DNA of 33,270 bases from Rikenellaceae bacterium (lineage in GTDB: Bacteria > Bacteroidota > Bacteroidia > Bacteroidales > UBA932), in NCBI GenBank assembly GCA_022771245.1, contig JALFCH010000045.1, positions 1 to 33,270 of the forward strand, written 5' to 3'. The translations under genes and the position numbers were made by a program. This document shows, piece after piece, positions 25,027 through 33,270 of the stretch (position 1 is the first letter of the stretch; each line of letters begins with the position of its first letter). The notes under the pieces are model-generated. The model was not told where the DNA came from and searched no databases. It saw only the letters and a list, made by a program, of their open reading frames with translations.

Positions 25027-27342
25027 ATGAAAAAATCATTACTTTATCTTGCGTCTGTCCTCGCCATTGCGGGATGCGCAAAGGAGACACTGGTCGGGAA
25101 TGAAGAAGAGACCGGAATGGGTTTCCAGATTATTGCCAGCGTTGACAAAACCAAGACACTGCATAGTGAGGATGACCAGGAAGGGATCAAGACCAGCTGG
25201 GTTGCCAAAGATGCAATTGGTGTCTATGCTTACAAGCAGAGTAAAGAAAATCATTACTGGCTGAATTACAAGGGTGAGGCAGAATCAGATGCAGAGGTTG
25301 CATCCTTCAAAATCAGCGGAGGTTATATTCTTGCCGGAGCTTGGGTTGACTATAAGATTTACACATATTATCCTTTCAACAGCAGCATAGCGACCGTGCA
25401 GCATATGAACTCTACAGACCCTGTTGGAGATTCTGATCCTTCAGCCTTTCCTATCACTGTTCCGGCATCACAGTCTCAAACCTCTGCCGGGGATTTCAGC
25501 CATCTTGCGAGCACTGACTTCCTCTATGGATATGCAGTGAACCAATGGGATTACAACGACAAGACCGGAGAATCCAAGAAGATTCACGTGAATTTCCACC
25601 ACGCCCTCTCTGTACTCGAAGTATCACTCACTGCCGTCCATAGCGGAGTCAATGTAAGTTCTGTCACGGCGACCATAGAGGATGAGAACGAGCTTTTCTC
25701 GCTGTCCGAAGCCAGCATCAATCTTGAGACAGGCGCAATTGTTCCATTTGCAGGTACTCCTTCCATAAGTGTAAACCTTCTGGAAAGCGCCCAGCTGACT
25801 TCTGAACCGAGCAAAGTCTATATGCAGATAACCCCGGGACACGCTGGAAAAGTGCTCAGCATCTATGCATCCGTAAACGGACAAAACCAGAAAATCGGTG
25901 CTGTCAAGGTACCGGCATCCGGAATCCCGGCAGGTGTCAAGGCTGCTCTTTCGTTCAATGTAGAGTACTCTGCTCCGACCAATTTCACGGATTTGTCTGC
26001 AAACGGAACTGCAAACTGCTATCTTGTAAATGCCCCGGGAGCTTACAAATTCAAGGCTACTGTCAAAGGAAATGGGGTAATACCTTCGGCTTTATCCTCA
26101 GCTGTGGGAGGTTCCTCTGACATAGCTCCAAAATCAGCCCTCATCCTTTGGTACAACACTATCCAGACCAGCAGTTCCTGGAAGGATGCCTCTCCGATAG
26201 TGATTTCCTCCGTTGAACTCACAGAGGACGGCTACATCCAGTTCTACACACCGAGCGAACTTGTCCCGGGCAATGTGGTCATTGCCGCCTTCGCGGAAGA
26301 GGGCCTGAACTATGAGAATATAGAGGCGGACGAGAATAAACTCCTCACCAATGCCACAATGCTTTGGAGTTGGAATATATGGGTTGCTGATGGTTATGTT
26401 CCTGACAGCAGAACACTGTCTGTCGGCGGCTTCACTGTAATGGACAGAAACCTTGGTGCATTGATTGACGGAAGCACATCCACCAACCCTTACGAACTCG
26501 TTGCAGCCATAGGTAACCATTACCAGTGGGGAAGAAAGGATCCGTTCCCGACTTTCGCGGATTACGCCAGCAACAACTCATTCCCTTGCCAGTATAGCAA
26601 ACTGCTCACTACCCCTACCTTCACTCCTATTGTTGCACTGCAGATTAATTCCCAGGGAGCAAACAATAATGTGAATAAGCAGATGTTCGGCTATGAACTC
26701 AATTCTGACGGTTCAGTAAATACTGGAACCTGTGTCAATTACGCTGGTAAGTCGTCATTTGCCACCTCCACCGACAAATTGGATCACTATCTGGAGTTTA
26801 CAACAAAACACCCATACAAGTTCATAGGAGGAGTAACAGCTGTCGGAAATAACAATTTGGAATTCAGCAACTACAACTGGTATTACAAATCTGACAGTGA
26901 CCAGACCTATAAGGCACTTTGGGGAGACGGAGAAAGCTACTCCGACGCCCGCAACATAGAGAAGTCCCTCTATGATCCTTGTCCTGCGGGTTGGAGAGTG
27001 ATGACCTATGAAGCAGCTGTTGCCGTGCAGGAGTCCTTAACGGATGCCAAAGTAGCAAGCAATCTTCACGGTGTCATATCCCAAGGTATATACTACCCTC
27101 ATACCGGACGCGGACGTGAATACGGCAGCTTCAGGATAGAATATATTGGTGCTACCGGTTATACTACAGATACCTTTTTCTGGCACTCCACTGCTGACAA
27201 AGGTTATTCTGGTTATTGTTATCCAGGAAGGTTAGCCATCGCTTCCCCTGCCAATTATTCAGCAGGAGACGCAGCTACGGCATCTATTGCAATAGACAGG
27301 TGCGGTGCACAGGGACTTAACGTACGCTGCATAAAAGAATAA
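25027..27342 (+). CDS. Fimbrillin-like lipoprotein with FISUMP-like C-terminal region (paralogue 3)
   Basis: A 771-residue lipoprotein (lipobox AIAGC, Cys17), third of the tandem set. It shows the same order as paralogue 2: fimbrillin-type half (VDKTKTLHSEDD, TSWVAKDAIGVYAY, YTYYPFN, VNFHHALSVLEVSL), a shared central domain (NGTANCYLV, VKGNG, GNVVIAAFAEEG), then FISUMP-like WSWNIW, VMDRNLGA, YQWGRKDPFP, YDPCPAGW, ending NVRCIKE. The base composition differs from its neighbours: sampled lines at 25321 and 26641 are about 37-40% GC, against about 55% in a sampled susC line. This suggests a different age or source for this copy. It is the last gene before the strong hairpin at 27358. Likely role is surface adhesion or glycan binding (inference). 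Confidence 0.83.
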   Translation: MKKSLLYLASVLAIAGCAKETLVGNEEETGMGFQIIASVDKTKTLHSEDDQEGIKTSWVAKDAIGVYAYKQSKENHYWLNYKGEAESDAEVASFKISGGYILAGAWVDYKIYTYYPFNSSIATVQHMNSTDPVGDSDPSAFPITVPASQSQTSAGDFSHLASTDFLYGYAVNQWDYNDKTGESKKIHVNFHHALSVLEVSLTAVHSGVNVSSVTATIEDENELFSLSEASINLETGAIVPFAGTPSISVNLLESAQLTSEPSKVYMQITPGHAGKVLSIYASVNGQNQKIGAVKVPASGIPAGVKAALSFNVEYSAPTNFTDLSANGTANCYLVNAPGAYKFKATVKGNGVIPSALSSAVGGSSDIAPKSALILWYNTIQTSSSWKDASPIVISSVELTEDGYIQFYTPSELVPGNVVIAAFAEEGLNYENIEADENKLLTNATMLWSWNIWVADGYVPDSRTLSVGGFTVMDRNLGALIDGSTSTNPYELVAAIGNHYQWGRKDPFPTFADYASNNSFPCQYSKLLTTPTFTPIVALQINSQGANNNVNKQMFGYELNSDGSVNTGTCVNYAGKSSFATSTDKLDHYLEFTTKHPYKFIGGVTAVGNNNLEFSNYNWYYKSDSDQTYKALWGDGESYSDARNIEKSLYDPCPAGWRVMTYEAAVAVQESLTDAKVASNLHGVISQGIYYPHTGRGREYGSFRIEYIGATGYTTDTFFWHSTADKGYSGYCYPGRLAIASPANYSAGDAATASIAIDRCGAQGLNVRCIKE

Positions 27343-27357
27343 CCCCACCACTCAGAC

Positions 27358-27407
27358 AAAGGTAAAAACGAGGTCGAACCTGCGGATTCGGCCTCGTTTT
27401 TACCTTT
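27358..27407. terminator. Long hairpin terminator at the end of the GH89-SusCD locus
   Basis: AAAGGTAAAAACGAGG (27358-27373) pairs perfectly with CCTCGTTTTTACCTTT (27392-27407). A T-G wobble and an inner CGAA/TTCG pairing extend the stem to about 21 bp around an eight-base loop. It lies 15 bases after the stop of paralogue 3. The A-rich and T-rich arms would let it act in either direction. Confidence 0.85.
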
Positions 27408-27592
27408 GATGGGGCTTGGAGTTGAAGGGCCTCCGGATGAATGGTAAGAAAATTTCTGATGAAAAAGTTACATGGAACGTGAATAAATCCATCAGTCAGG
27501 TATAAAAAAGGAAAAAAACGCGAATTTTTTTATCAATCGCGCAATGATTCCAAAAGGCTGATATAGTTTTGCCGCTGAGAAATTTTGACGCG
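27408..27592 (+). other. Intergenic leader region before the lipoprotein operon
   Basis: AT-rich, with A- and T-runs (about 27505-27535) and a small CGCGA/TCGCG inverted repeat around 27519-27543. No ORF of note is present. Together with the promoter box at 27564 it separates the two operons. Confidence 0.45.
27564..27571 (+). promoter_or_regulatory. -7 promoter box of the three-gene lipoprotein operon
   Basis: TAGTTTTG matches TAnnTTTG fully. It lies just over 20 bases before ATG 27593 and overlaps the TTG start listed in the ORF track (27569), which therefore cannot be the real start. No convincing -33 element was found. Confidence 0.6.
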
Positions 27593-28681
27593 ATGAAACT
27601 TTTTTCGGACATATACTTTTCCTTTTTCAATCCGGGCCGGCCCATTTTTACAGGCCGCTTCAATCGGGGCTTCTGTCCTTTGCTGCCGTTGATTTTCTAT
27701 GTTACTTGCTTGCCGGCCCTTTTCTTCTCCTGTGCAAAGTCCGATCCGGCATCCACCGACTGCCTGGCCTCAAGAGACATACATATCAGGCTGAATGCCG
27801 TCAGGTCCGGGCAGAGTATGCAGGAGGCGGGAATCAGCCACATACAAGTCCTGGTCTATAATGACGACTCCAGGAAACTGCTGGATTCGCGAATGTTCTT
27901 TGAAGCTGAAGAGGGCTTTGAAAACCTTGTCTGCGCCACTTCCTGCACCGGAAACAAAGAAATTGTAATCCTGTGCAATTTACCCCGGACTTTCCCCGAA
28001 TGGGCAGATGTACTCAGTATCCATTCCCTGGAGAGACTTGTGACCGGGCTTGAAAAGGAAAGCCTGTCTTTTCCCGTGATGTCCGGTTCCGCAAAGGTCA
28101 GTGCCGGAGGGGAAGTGGACATTATGGTAAAGCCTCTTGCCGCCAGAATAAGGCTCAGGGAAATATGCAGCGATTTCAGAGGTACTGCGTACCCCTTTGA
28201 GGAAATAACGGATGTGAAAGTGTATCTGACAAATGTCAATGCCGACAGTCCGCTGTTTCCCGACCGGTCTTATGGACGGAGATTCATCAATAACGGCTCG
28301 CTCAATCCCCTTGATATCAACGGGTTCAACGACAAAAGCCTGATATTCCGCGAACTCGGGCCAAAGGTCGGAATGGACCCGGTTGTGACAGATATGGAAT
28401 TCCTGTGCTATGCCAATCCGGTCACGGAAGAGGCCTTCGGATGTCCTCTCACCAGACTGGTCATAGAGGGAAAGATTCTCGGAAAGACCTGGTACTGGCC
28501 CATTGACCTTTGCAAGCTGCAGGAAAATGGCATACAGGCCGGAGAGGACTACGAAATCAGTCTCACGATTTTGAGGACCGGAACTGACGACCCGGACACT
28601 CCTGTCCGACTCGTGGGAGGAGAACTTGAAATGGAAATTGTACAATGGAAAGAGAAAGAAAACCAGCCGATATATTTCTGA
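27593..28681 (+). CDS. Fimbrillin-like lipoprotein, first gene of a putative pilus operon
   Basis: A 362-residue lipoprotein with an unusually long N-terminal region before the lipobox ALFFSC (Cys47). After the cysteine comes a beta-sandwich pattern of FimA/Mfa-type subunits: IHIRLNAVRSG, ISHIQVLVYNDD, KEIVILCNLP, VKPLAARIRLREI, and at the end AGEDYEISLTILRTGTDDPDTPV followed by a final strand ending QWKEKENQPIYF. That C-terminal form is typical of Bacteroidales fimbrillin-like proteins. An arginine (ASR-DIHI) sits shortly after the lipid cysteine, where trypsin-like pilin maturation could act (inference). The start is ATG 27593, downstream of the promoter box. The next gene starts inside its 3' end. 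Confidence 0.72.
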   Translation: MKLFSDIYFSFFNPGRPIFTGRFNRGFCPLLPLIFYVTCLPALFFSCAKSDPASTDCLASRDIHIRLNAVRSGQSMQEAGISHIQVLVYNDDSRKLLDSRMFFEAEEGFENLVCATSCTGNKEIVILCNLPRTFPEWADVLSIHSLERLVTGLEKESLSFPVMSGSAKVSAGGEVDIMVKPLAARIRLREICSDFRGTAYPFEEITDVKVYLTNVNADSPLFPDRSYGRRFINNGSLNPLDINGFNDKSLIFRELGPKVGMDPVVTDMEFLCYANPVTEEAFGCPLTRLVIEGKILGKTWYWPIDLCKLQENGIQAGEDYEISLTILRTGTDDPDTPVRLVGGELEMEIVQWKEKENQPIYF

Positions 28682-29949
28682 AAAGAACGAACGTCGGAAA
28701 GAATTTTTGGGTTCATTTCATTTTGTGTTTATTGAATGTCTGCGGATGCACGGCTGTCGGGACTGATACCCGTGCTGCCGTTGACATTGTGCTTTCCCCC
28801 TCCGGGATAGCCGTCAAATCTGTTTCGGCTGAAGACAACGGAATCATAGATGCCAACATCTTCATCTTTTCGGACACAGGTTTTCTTGAAAGATCCGTCT
28901 ATGTGAAAGGCGACAGATATGGCACCACTCTCGTGAAAGACAGGCGTTACGATATCTATGTGTGCGCCAATTTCGGACGGCCAATCTCCGTCAAGACCCG
29001 GGAAGACCTTGAAGCCATACGTTTCCATCTCGCGCATCCGGAGGATTTTTCCACCGGGACACCTATGAGCGGATGTGCGAAAAACATTCTGCCGTCTGAG
29101 GAAATCAAGATACCATTGATAAGGCTCTGCTCGGAAATTATCCTGTCCTTTGACCGCAGTCTGCTCGACGAAGACGTAAAGATGACCGTTCAATCGTTGG
29201 AAATCGGCAATTGTCCCAGGTACTGCAAGGCCTTCGGGACCTCCAGGGTGGAAGAAGCCGACGGATGCTTTCCAGTGGGGTTCACGAGAGATTATCTGGA
29301 ATGTGAGCCACTGAACCTTTGCGACGAGAGGGGCCGCAGCGGGCAAGTGAGCCTGATTATGCTGGAAAACCGGCAGGGACTCTTCCCGGGCAATCCGGAT
29401 TCGGACGCAGGGAAGATTCTGCCGGAAAACCATCCCGGTCGGGAAATCTTCTCGTATGTAGAAATAGGTATAGAATACGAATCCTCCTACAGCAGTTCTT
29501 CATCGGGAGTTCTGAAATACCGTTTCTATATCGGAGACAGCTTCTCTGATGCCAATGTAGAAAGGAACTGCCGTTACCACATTACAGTCACCCCTCGGGG
29601 AAGCGGAATAAGCGAGGACAGCTGGAGGGTGGACAAAACATCCCTGATTACCCGAACAACGTTCTCGATGGAGCCCGAAGGCTATTTGGAAGTGGAGATT
29701 GGGGATGAAATACACATAAGGTGCACCTGGTCTCCGGAATGGGCTCCGTTTTACGGGGGAGACGAGGAACTGGAAGAAGACAGGGAAAGGGGCATCTACG
29801 AATATGTAAGGGATGAGGACGGTAAAGGAGTCAGGCTTACCATCACCGGTTATGGGACAGGAATGGTATATATGCGTGCCGGAGACCCGGTGAACCAGTC
29901 GGGACTGCTCTACCTGCACGTCAAGGAAAACGCGAACAAAGAGGAATAG
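28645..29949 (+). CDS. DUF4906-like fimbrial lipoprotein
   Basis: A 434-residue protein overlapping the previous gene by 37 bases, which suggests translational coupling. The hydrophobic segment FWVHFILCLLNVCGC gives a probable lipid cysteine at Cys35 (Cys33 is an alternative). The N-terminal beta domain contains DANIFIFSDTGFL and YDIYVCANFG; the central part has LIMLENRQGLFPGN and YRFYIGDSFSDANVERNCRYHITVTPRG, which follow the DUF4906 pattern (ENxxG, then LGxxxxxDxNVxRNxxY). The C-terminal 90 residues (from SMEPEGYLEVEIGD) form a separate beta domain. An Arg-Ala (DTR-AAVD) follows the lipid cysteine by four residues. Its role is probably in pilus assembly or as a surface adhesin; this is inferred. 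Confidence 0.7.
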   Translation: MERERKPADIFLKRTNVGKNFWVHFILCLLNVCGCTAVGTDTRAAVDIVLSPSGIAVKSVSAEDNGIIDANIFIFSDTGFLERSVYVKGDRYGTTLVKDRRYDIYVCANFGRPISVKTREDLEAIRFHLAHPEDFSTGTPMSGCAKNILPSEEIKIPLIRLCSEIILSFDRSLLDEDVKMTVQSLEIGNCPRYCKAFGTSRVEEADGCFPVGFTRDYLECEPLNLCDERGRSGQVSLIMLENRQGLFPGNPDSDAGKILPENHPGREIFSYVEIGIEYESSYSSSSSGVLKYRFYIGDSFSDANVERNCRYHITVTPRGSGISEDSWRVDKTSLITRTTFSMEPEGYLEVEIGDEIHIRCTWSPEWAPFYGGDEELEEDRERGIYEYVRDEDGKGVRLTITGYGTGMVYMRAGDPVNQSGLLYLHVKENANKEE

Positions 29950-29953
29950 TATT

Positions 29954-32941
29954 ATGAGACGAAATGTGATGTTTGCGGCTGCCGCACTCTTTTGTGCCTG
30001 CACAGCAGAGATTCCCCAACAAAGGGCCGAGACTGAAGAATGCCGCCTCAGATTAGCCTTCAGTACGGCTACAAGCCACAGCAAATCCGCGCTTTTCCCG
30101 GAAGAGGACCTGAGGGATTTGAATATCTTTGTCTGGAGGGACGGCTATTTGGTGGACCATATCTATGCCGATGCAGTGGATGGGGAGGTGTCACTTGCTC
30201 TGGTAAATGGAGGAGTTTATGATTTCTACGCCATTGCAAACTGCGGCAAGTCCGTGAGCCCCGCTCAGGAGAACTGGCAGAGCGACGAAGAATCAATGCG
30301 CAGTCTTGAGCTTGATTTTCCCACTGGAGAAGGGTCCCTCTATCCTCTTTACGGGGTTATCCGAAGCGTAAGTCTCAACGGACAAGACAACAGACTTGAT
30401 TTTCTGCTTGAAAGACTGGTCTGCCGGATAGGTTTGAGATTTCTCCCGGACGAAGCTCTTAACGGGTCCGGAATCAGGATCACCGGCATCAGGACAATCG
30501 ATGCCGCTGCCAGCATATATCCTTTTTCAGAACGCAACAAGGCGGAAGAGGGCCGGCTCGTTGCAGGTGACTACGCCTCAGAGGCCGATCTTGAAAAAAT
30601 AAACTCCGGTGGGGAGGTGGAGTTCTTCGTGTACGAAAACTGCTGGGGAGAACTGCTTCCCGACAATACGGAGCAGAAACAAAAGGTCCCCGAATCTTTC
30701 GGCAACCTCAGGGGGCCCACCTATATTGAAGTGGACTGCTGCTTCGGTGAGAACAAACTGCTCAACGGCAAACTTACCTACCGGATTTTCCCTGGCAGAA
30801 ACGCCACGACCGACTTCGACCTGGTCCGCAACTCCTCCTGTATCATCAGCCTGTTCGCATCCAAGGACGGTCTGGACGAACTGAGTTGGAGGATAGAACA
30901 GGACACTGGATTCAACAACTATCTGGCAAGAATGGAAGTGACAGAAGGGCACGCACTCAACAATCTCTATATGGGAGAGGTATTCAAGGCACGCATAAGC
31001 GGTATAGATCCTTCCATCACGGCTTATTTCGGAGGGAACCTTGAAACGATGGCAGACAACATCAGCCTGCGATGCATAAAGGGAGGGATGTCGGACCCGG
31101 TGACATTCAACATTTGCGGGACAGACGGAATGGGCATACTTGTGGAGGGTACTTGCCGGGCTGTAGCAAACGCCGCGGAGCTTTGGATTTGCGACAGGGC
31201 AGGCAATTGCGTGACCAGACTTTCGAACGACATTTTTACGAGCAGTCCCCAATTCGTATTTTCAGGAACTGCAAGAGCTGTGGCACCGACGCCCCTGGCA
31301 GAAGATCAAGAATTGATAATCAATGGCTCTCTTAAAATGTTCCATATCCATCTCTGCGACAGGAACGGGAAGAACCTGAATTCAGCCGCCAGCGGATGCT
31401 ATGGATTCGACCCGTCTGTTTTCAACTTCAGTCAGACAAACAATTCATCCTCCTGGGCCTATGCAGGGAATTGTCTGATCAGCAGGCTCACCCGGAGCAA
31501 TTCATCCGCTCAGGACGGAATGGCGTGGGGTTCAGTCGAGTTGAAATTCAATAATAACGGTCAGTCTGAATCTGTGAACCGGGAATTGTGGAGTCTGGTC
31601 CGCAGTGACAACCCGATAAAAATCAGTGTCACGGAGCAAAGCCTGGGCACTATTGCGTCAATCAATTACAGGCTTGACTACAAACCGCTAAAAGTGCATT
31701 TCTGCGATGCCGGTTACGGAAGCAAAGCAAAGGCAGAAACCTTCGGCGTGCAGTCCAGACTCTTCTTCCACGTGGAAAACGAATCACGTATGTCATTCAA
31801 CCTCACGCATATCACCTTGGCCGAAGCCGGAGAGTCTTATTACCATCCTGCAAGTGTCAGTATTCCCTCCGGAATGAAATACTATTTCTACAACTGCCCT
31901 TCAGATTGGAATTTGCCTGAGCTGCTGTACCTGATATTCGCTCAAGCGAAGTTTCCCGACTCAGTCCATATGCAAGGCAGAGGCTGTACAAGCAGAGCCT
32001 CAGGCACTGACTTCATAATAGAATTGAACGGCACTTTCGAGAAACTCCTGGATGCCGTCAAATGCGCCGACAGCCAATATTTCTCCAATAATTTCGGCTA
32101 TCAAGGCAGTCTCCCCTATTCATATCTCTACACCCTGAACGACGGAATCAGAACAATGATTGACATCTGGACGGACGAAGGAGGAGAGGTGAATTATGAC
32201 TACACTCCGGAACTGGAGAACGGCAGTCCGGCCAGCAGCATAGTTTATGATGACTACCCTATCAAATGGTCTTCCTTCTATTCTGATGGGGTTCTGCTGG
32301 ATGCCAAAGACAAGTCCTACAACATCAGCAACCTCTACGGCAGCCTCAGCGACGTGAATCCCAAAAACATATCCAAGTTGATGGATTGTGCGATAGACCT
32401 TGACTTTCAGATCAAGAATCCGGGCAGTTCCTCCCCGTATTACGGGATGACCTTCTCCGCCCCGGTACAGAATACGGGTTTTCCCTACGTCCTCATCTGC
32501 GACGGACGGTGCGAAGTGCATCCGAAGGGGCAGTGGGGAAATGCTGATGTCAGGTATCCCAGCTCCACGGCCAGCAACTCGAATCCCGGACGAAGGACCC
32601 ACTCCGGTACAGAGAACCTGACAGGGGACGGAATTTCCAACTGCTTTACAAATATCTACAACACGGTTTTCAAGGATTACTACAGCAACCTGGCAATCGA
32701 ATCCAAAAGTTGGCAACACCACTCCCATCCGACTAAACTCAAGCTTTATCCTGACATTGCCCTCTCCCCCGAACCTCAGGAAAACTATCTTTGGAATATG
32801 ACATTCAGCCAGACGGATGTAATCTACAACAATCCGGGATATGACGCGAATTACGACCAGAACCCCTATACGGTGAAAGCCACAATGGATTTCAGCAACC
32901 TGCACAAAAATTTCACACACCGTATGGTGGTCATACGCTGA
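29954..32941 (+). CDS. Large DUF4906-like surface lipoprotein, possible adhesin
   Basis: A 995-residue lipoprotein with lipobox LFCAC (Cys16), beginning four bases after the upstream stop. Residues about 28-330 repeat the layout of the previous protein: LRDLNIFVWRDGYLV, YDFYAIANCG, FVYENCWGELLPDN, then LTYRIFPGRNATTDFDLVRNSSCIISLF, a DUF4906-like segment. The remaining two thirds (about 335-995) are not recognised. They are rich in Asn, Ser, Tyr and Cys and contain stretches such as KVHFCDAGYGSKAKAETFG and a C-terminal segment with YLWNMTFSQTDVIYNNPGY. This could be a tip adhesin on a short pilus base (inference). The stop is five bases from the converging kinase gene. Confidence 0.65.
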   Translation: MRRNVMFAAAALFCACTAEIPQQRAETEECRLRLAFSTATSHSKSALFPEEDLRDLNIFVWRDGYLVDHIYADAVDGEVSLALVNGGVYDFYAIANCGKSVSPAQENWQSDEESMRSLELDFPTGEGSLYPLYGVIRSVSLNGQDNRLDFLLERLVCRIGLRFLPDEALNGSGIRITGIRTIDAAASIYPFSERNKAEEGRLVAGDYASEADLEKINSGGEVEFFVYENCWGELLPDNTEQKQKVPESFGNLRGPTYIEVDCCFGENKLLNGKLTYRIFPGRNATTDFDLVRNSSCIISLFASKDGLDELSWRIEQDTGFNNYLARMEVTEGHALNNLYMGEVFKARISGIDPSITAYFGGNLETMADNISLRCIKGGMSDPVTFNICGTDGMGILVEGTCRAVANAAELWICDRAGNCVTRLSNDIFTSSPQFVFSGTARAVAPTPLAEDQELIINGSLKMFHIHLCDRNGKNLNSAASGCYGFDPSVFNFSQTNNSSSWAYAGNCLISRLTRSNSSAQDGMAWGSVELKFNNNGQSESVNRELWSLVRSDNPIKISVTEQSLGTIASINYRLDYKPLKVHFCDAGYGSKAKAETFGVQSRLFFHVENESRMSFNLTHITLAEAGESYYHPASVSIPSGMKYYFYNCPSDWNLPELLYLIFAQAKFPDSVHMQGRGCTSRASGTDFIIELNGTFEKLLDAVKCADSQYFSNNFGYQGSLPYSYLYTLNDGIRTMIDIWTDEGGEVNYDYTPELENGSPASSIVYDDYPIKWSSFYSDGVLLDAKDKSYNISNLYGSLSDVNPKNISKLMDCAIDLDFQIKNPGSSSPYYGMTFSAPVQNTGFPYVLICDGRCEVHPKGQWGNADVRYPSSTASNSNPGRRTHSGTENLTGDGISNCFTNIYNTVFKDYYSNLAIESKSWQHHSHPTKLKLYPDIALSPEPQENYLWNMTFSQTDVIYNNPGYDANYDQNPYTVKATMDFSNLHKNFTHRMVVIR

Positions 32942-32946
32942 AAGGG

Positions 32947-33270
32947 CTATTCGTCCCGAAGTTCAAAGTCGAAGCGCAATCCGTGAGGTTCCAGAGATGA
33001 TGCACGGATTTGTCCTCCGTGGAAAAGAACAGCATTGCGAACTATTGACAACCCGAGACCGGGACCCGGGAAGGACTCGCCACCTATGCGGTAGAACCTT
33101 TCGAATATTTTCTCCAAGCACTCCGGCGGCACACCCGGACCGTTGTCACAATAAGTCAGGTGAATGAATCCGTCGGCTGAGCCCGAACCGTTGAGTTCAA
33201 TGGTAATTCCGCAACCGGCATAGCGGAGACTGTTCTCCACGAGATTCCTGTACAAGGCATAAATCAGGCT
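32947..33270 (-). CDS. Sensor histidine kinase, C-terminal part (runs off the window edge)
   Basis: The ORF track begins at a TTG (33255), but the frame continues without a stop to the window edge (SLIYALYRNLVEN), so this is the 3' end of a longer gene. It holds a complete HATPase_c core: N-box NLVENSLRYA, G1 box CDNGPGVP, F-box ERFYR, and G2 box GPGLGLSIVRNAV. The sequence fits a PhoR/EnvZ-type membrane kinase. The phospho-acceptor histidine and sensor region lie beyond the window. It converges with the lipoprotein operon; a regulatory link is possible but unproven. Confidence 0.9.
   Translation of the reverse strand, partial: SLIYALYRNLVENSLRYAGCGITIELNGSGSADGFIHLTYCDNGPGVPPECLEKIFERFYRIGGESFPGPGLGLSIVRNAVLFHGGQIRASSLEPHGLRFDFELRDE

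Noticed and set aside
28729-29433. Minus-strand ORF of 234 codons opposite the DUF4906-like gene
   Set aside because: Shadow ORF without a ribosome-binding site or family motif.
32120-32920. Minus-strand ORF of 266 codons opposite the large lipoprotein
   Set aside because: Shadow of the 995-residue plus-strand gene; composition is that of a reverse-complement reading with no recognisable motif.
1-33270. CRISPR arrays, tRNA or rRNA genes, transposases and integrases
   Set aside because: Looked for by eye on both strands; no regularly spaced repeats, cloverleaf-like stretch or recombinase motif was recognised.

Overview
The window looks like a chromosomal segment of an uncultured or gut-type member of the Bacteroidales. 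The evidence is a Na+-translocating NADH:quinone reductase operon, a SusC/SusD pair, a BACON-domain lipoprotein, several Mfa-like fimbrillin lipoproteins, DUF4906-type proteins, and several upstream regions carrying the Bacteroidetes -7 promoter consensus TAnnTTTG. No rRNA, tRNA, CRISPR array, transposase or integrase was recognised. Genus cannot be fixed from the sequence alone.

Layout. (1) 1-4162, minus strand: nqrA-nqrB-nqrC-nqrD, tightly packed, with a promoter at about 4221-4252. nqrE does not follow nqrD within the window; instead the first 155 bases are non-coding and look like part of a dispersed element with a small hairpin. (2) 4279-6702, plus: a PcrA/UvrD-type helicase. (3) 6709-7356, minus: a DUF47/PhoU-like protein, convergent with the helicase and divergent from the next gene. 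(4) 7456-9075, plus: a membrane-anchored TPR/HTH regulator of the DUF6377 type. (5) 9253-27342, plus: a roughly 18-kb co-directional locus, probably one operon. It holds a GH89 alpha-N-acetylglucosaminidase, a BACON lipoprotein, SusC, SusD, a HEFTH zinc metallopeptidase lipoprotein, a DUF4302 lipoprotein, and three tandem fimbrillin-like lipoproteins with FISUMP-like C-terminal regions. The first of the three is fused to an SGNH hydrolase. A 51-codon small gene absent from the ORF track lies between the second and third. The locus ends in a long hairpin at 27358-27407. (6) 27593-32941, plus: a three-gene lipoprotein operon of fimbrial (type V pilus-like) character with its own promoter. (7) 32947 to the right edge, minus: the 3' end of a sensor histidine kinase.

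Working model (inference): the regulator at 7456 senses a glycan signal in the envelope and controls the adjacent polysaccharide/glycoprotein utilisation locus. GH89 removes terminal alpha-GlcNAc, the BACON and fimbrillin-like lipoproteins bind glycan or host surface, the metallopeptidase may open glycoprotein backbones, the SGNH domain may remove ester groups, and SusCD imports the product. A glycoprotein or mucin-type substrate capped with alpha-GlcNAc fits better than heparan sulfate because no sulfatase or polysaccharide lyase is encoded here. The downstream lipoprotein operon is probably a separate adhesin/pilus unit.

Several ORF-track starts were corrected. The TTG starts given for the genes at 7383, 7426, 9178, 24961, 27569 and 1619 are replaced by internal ATGs because a promoter -7 box, a Shine-Dalgarno sequence, a signal peptide or an upstream gene places the start further in.
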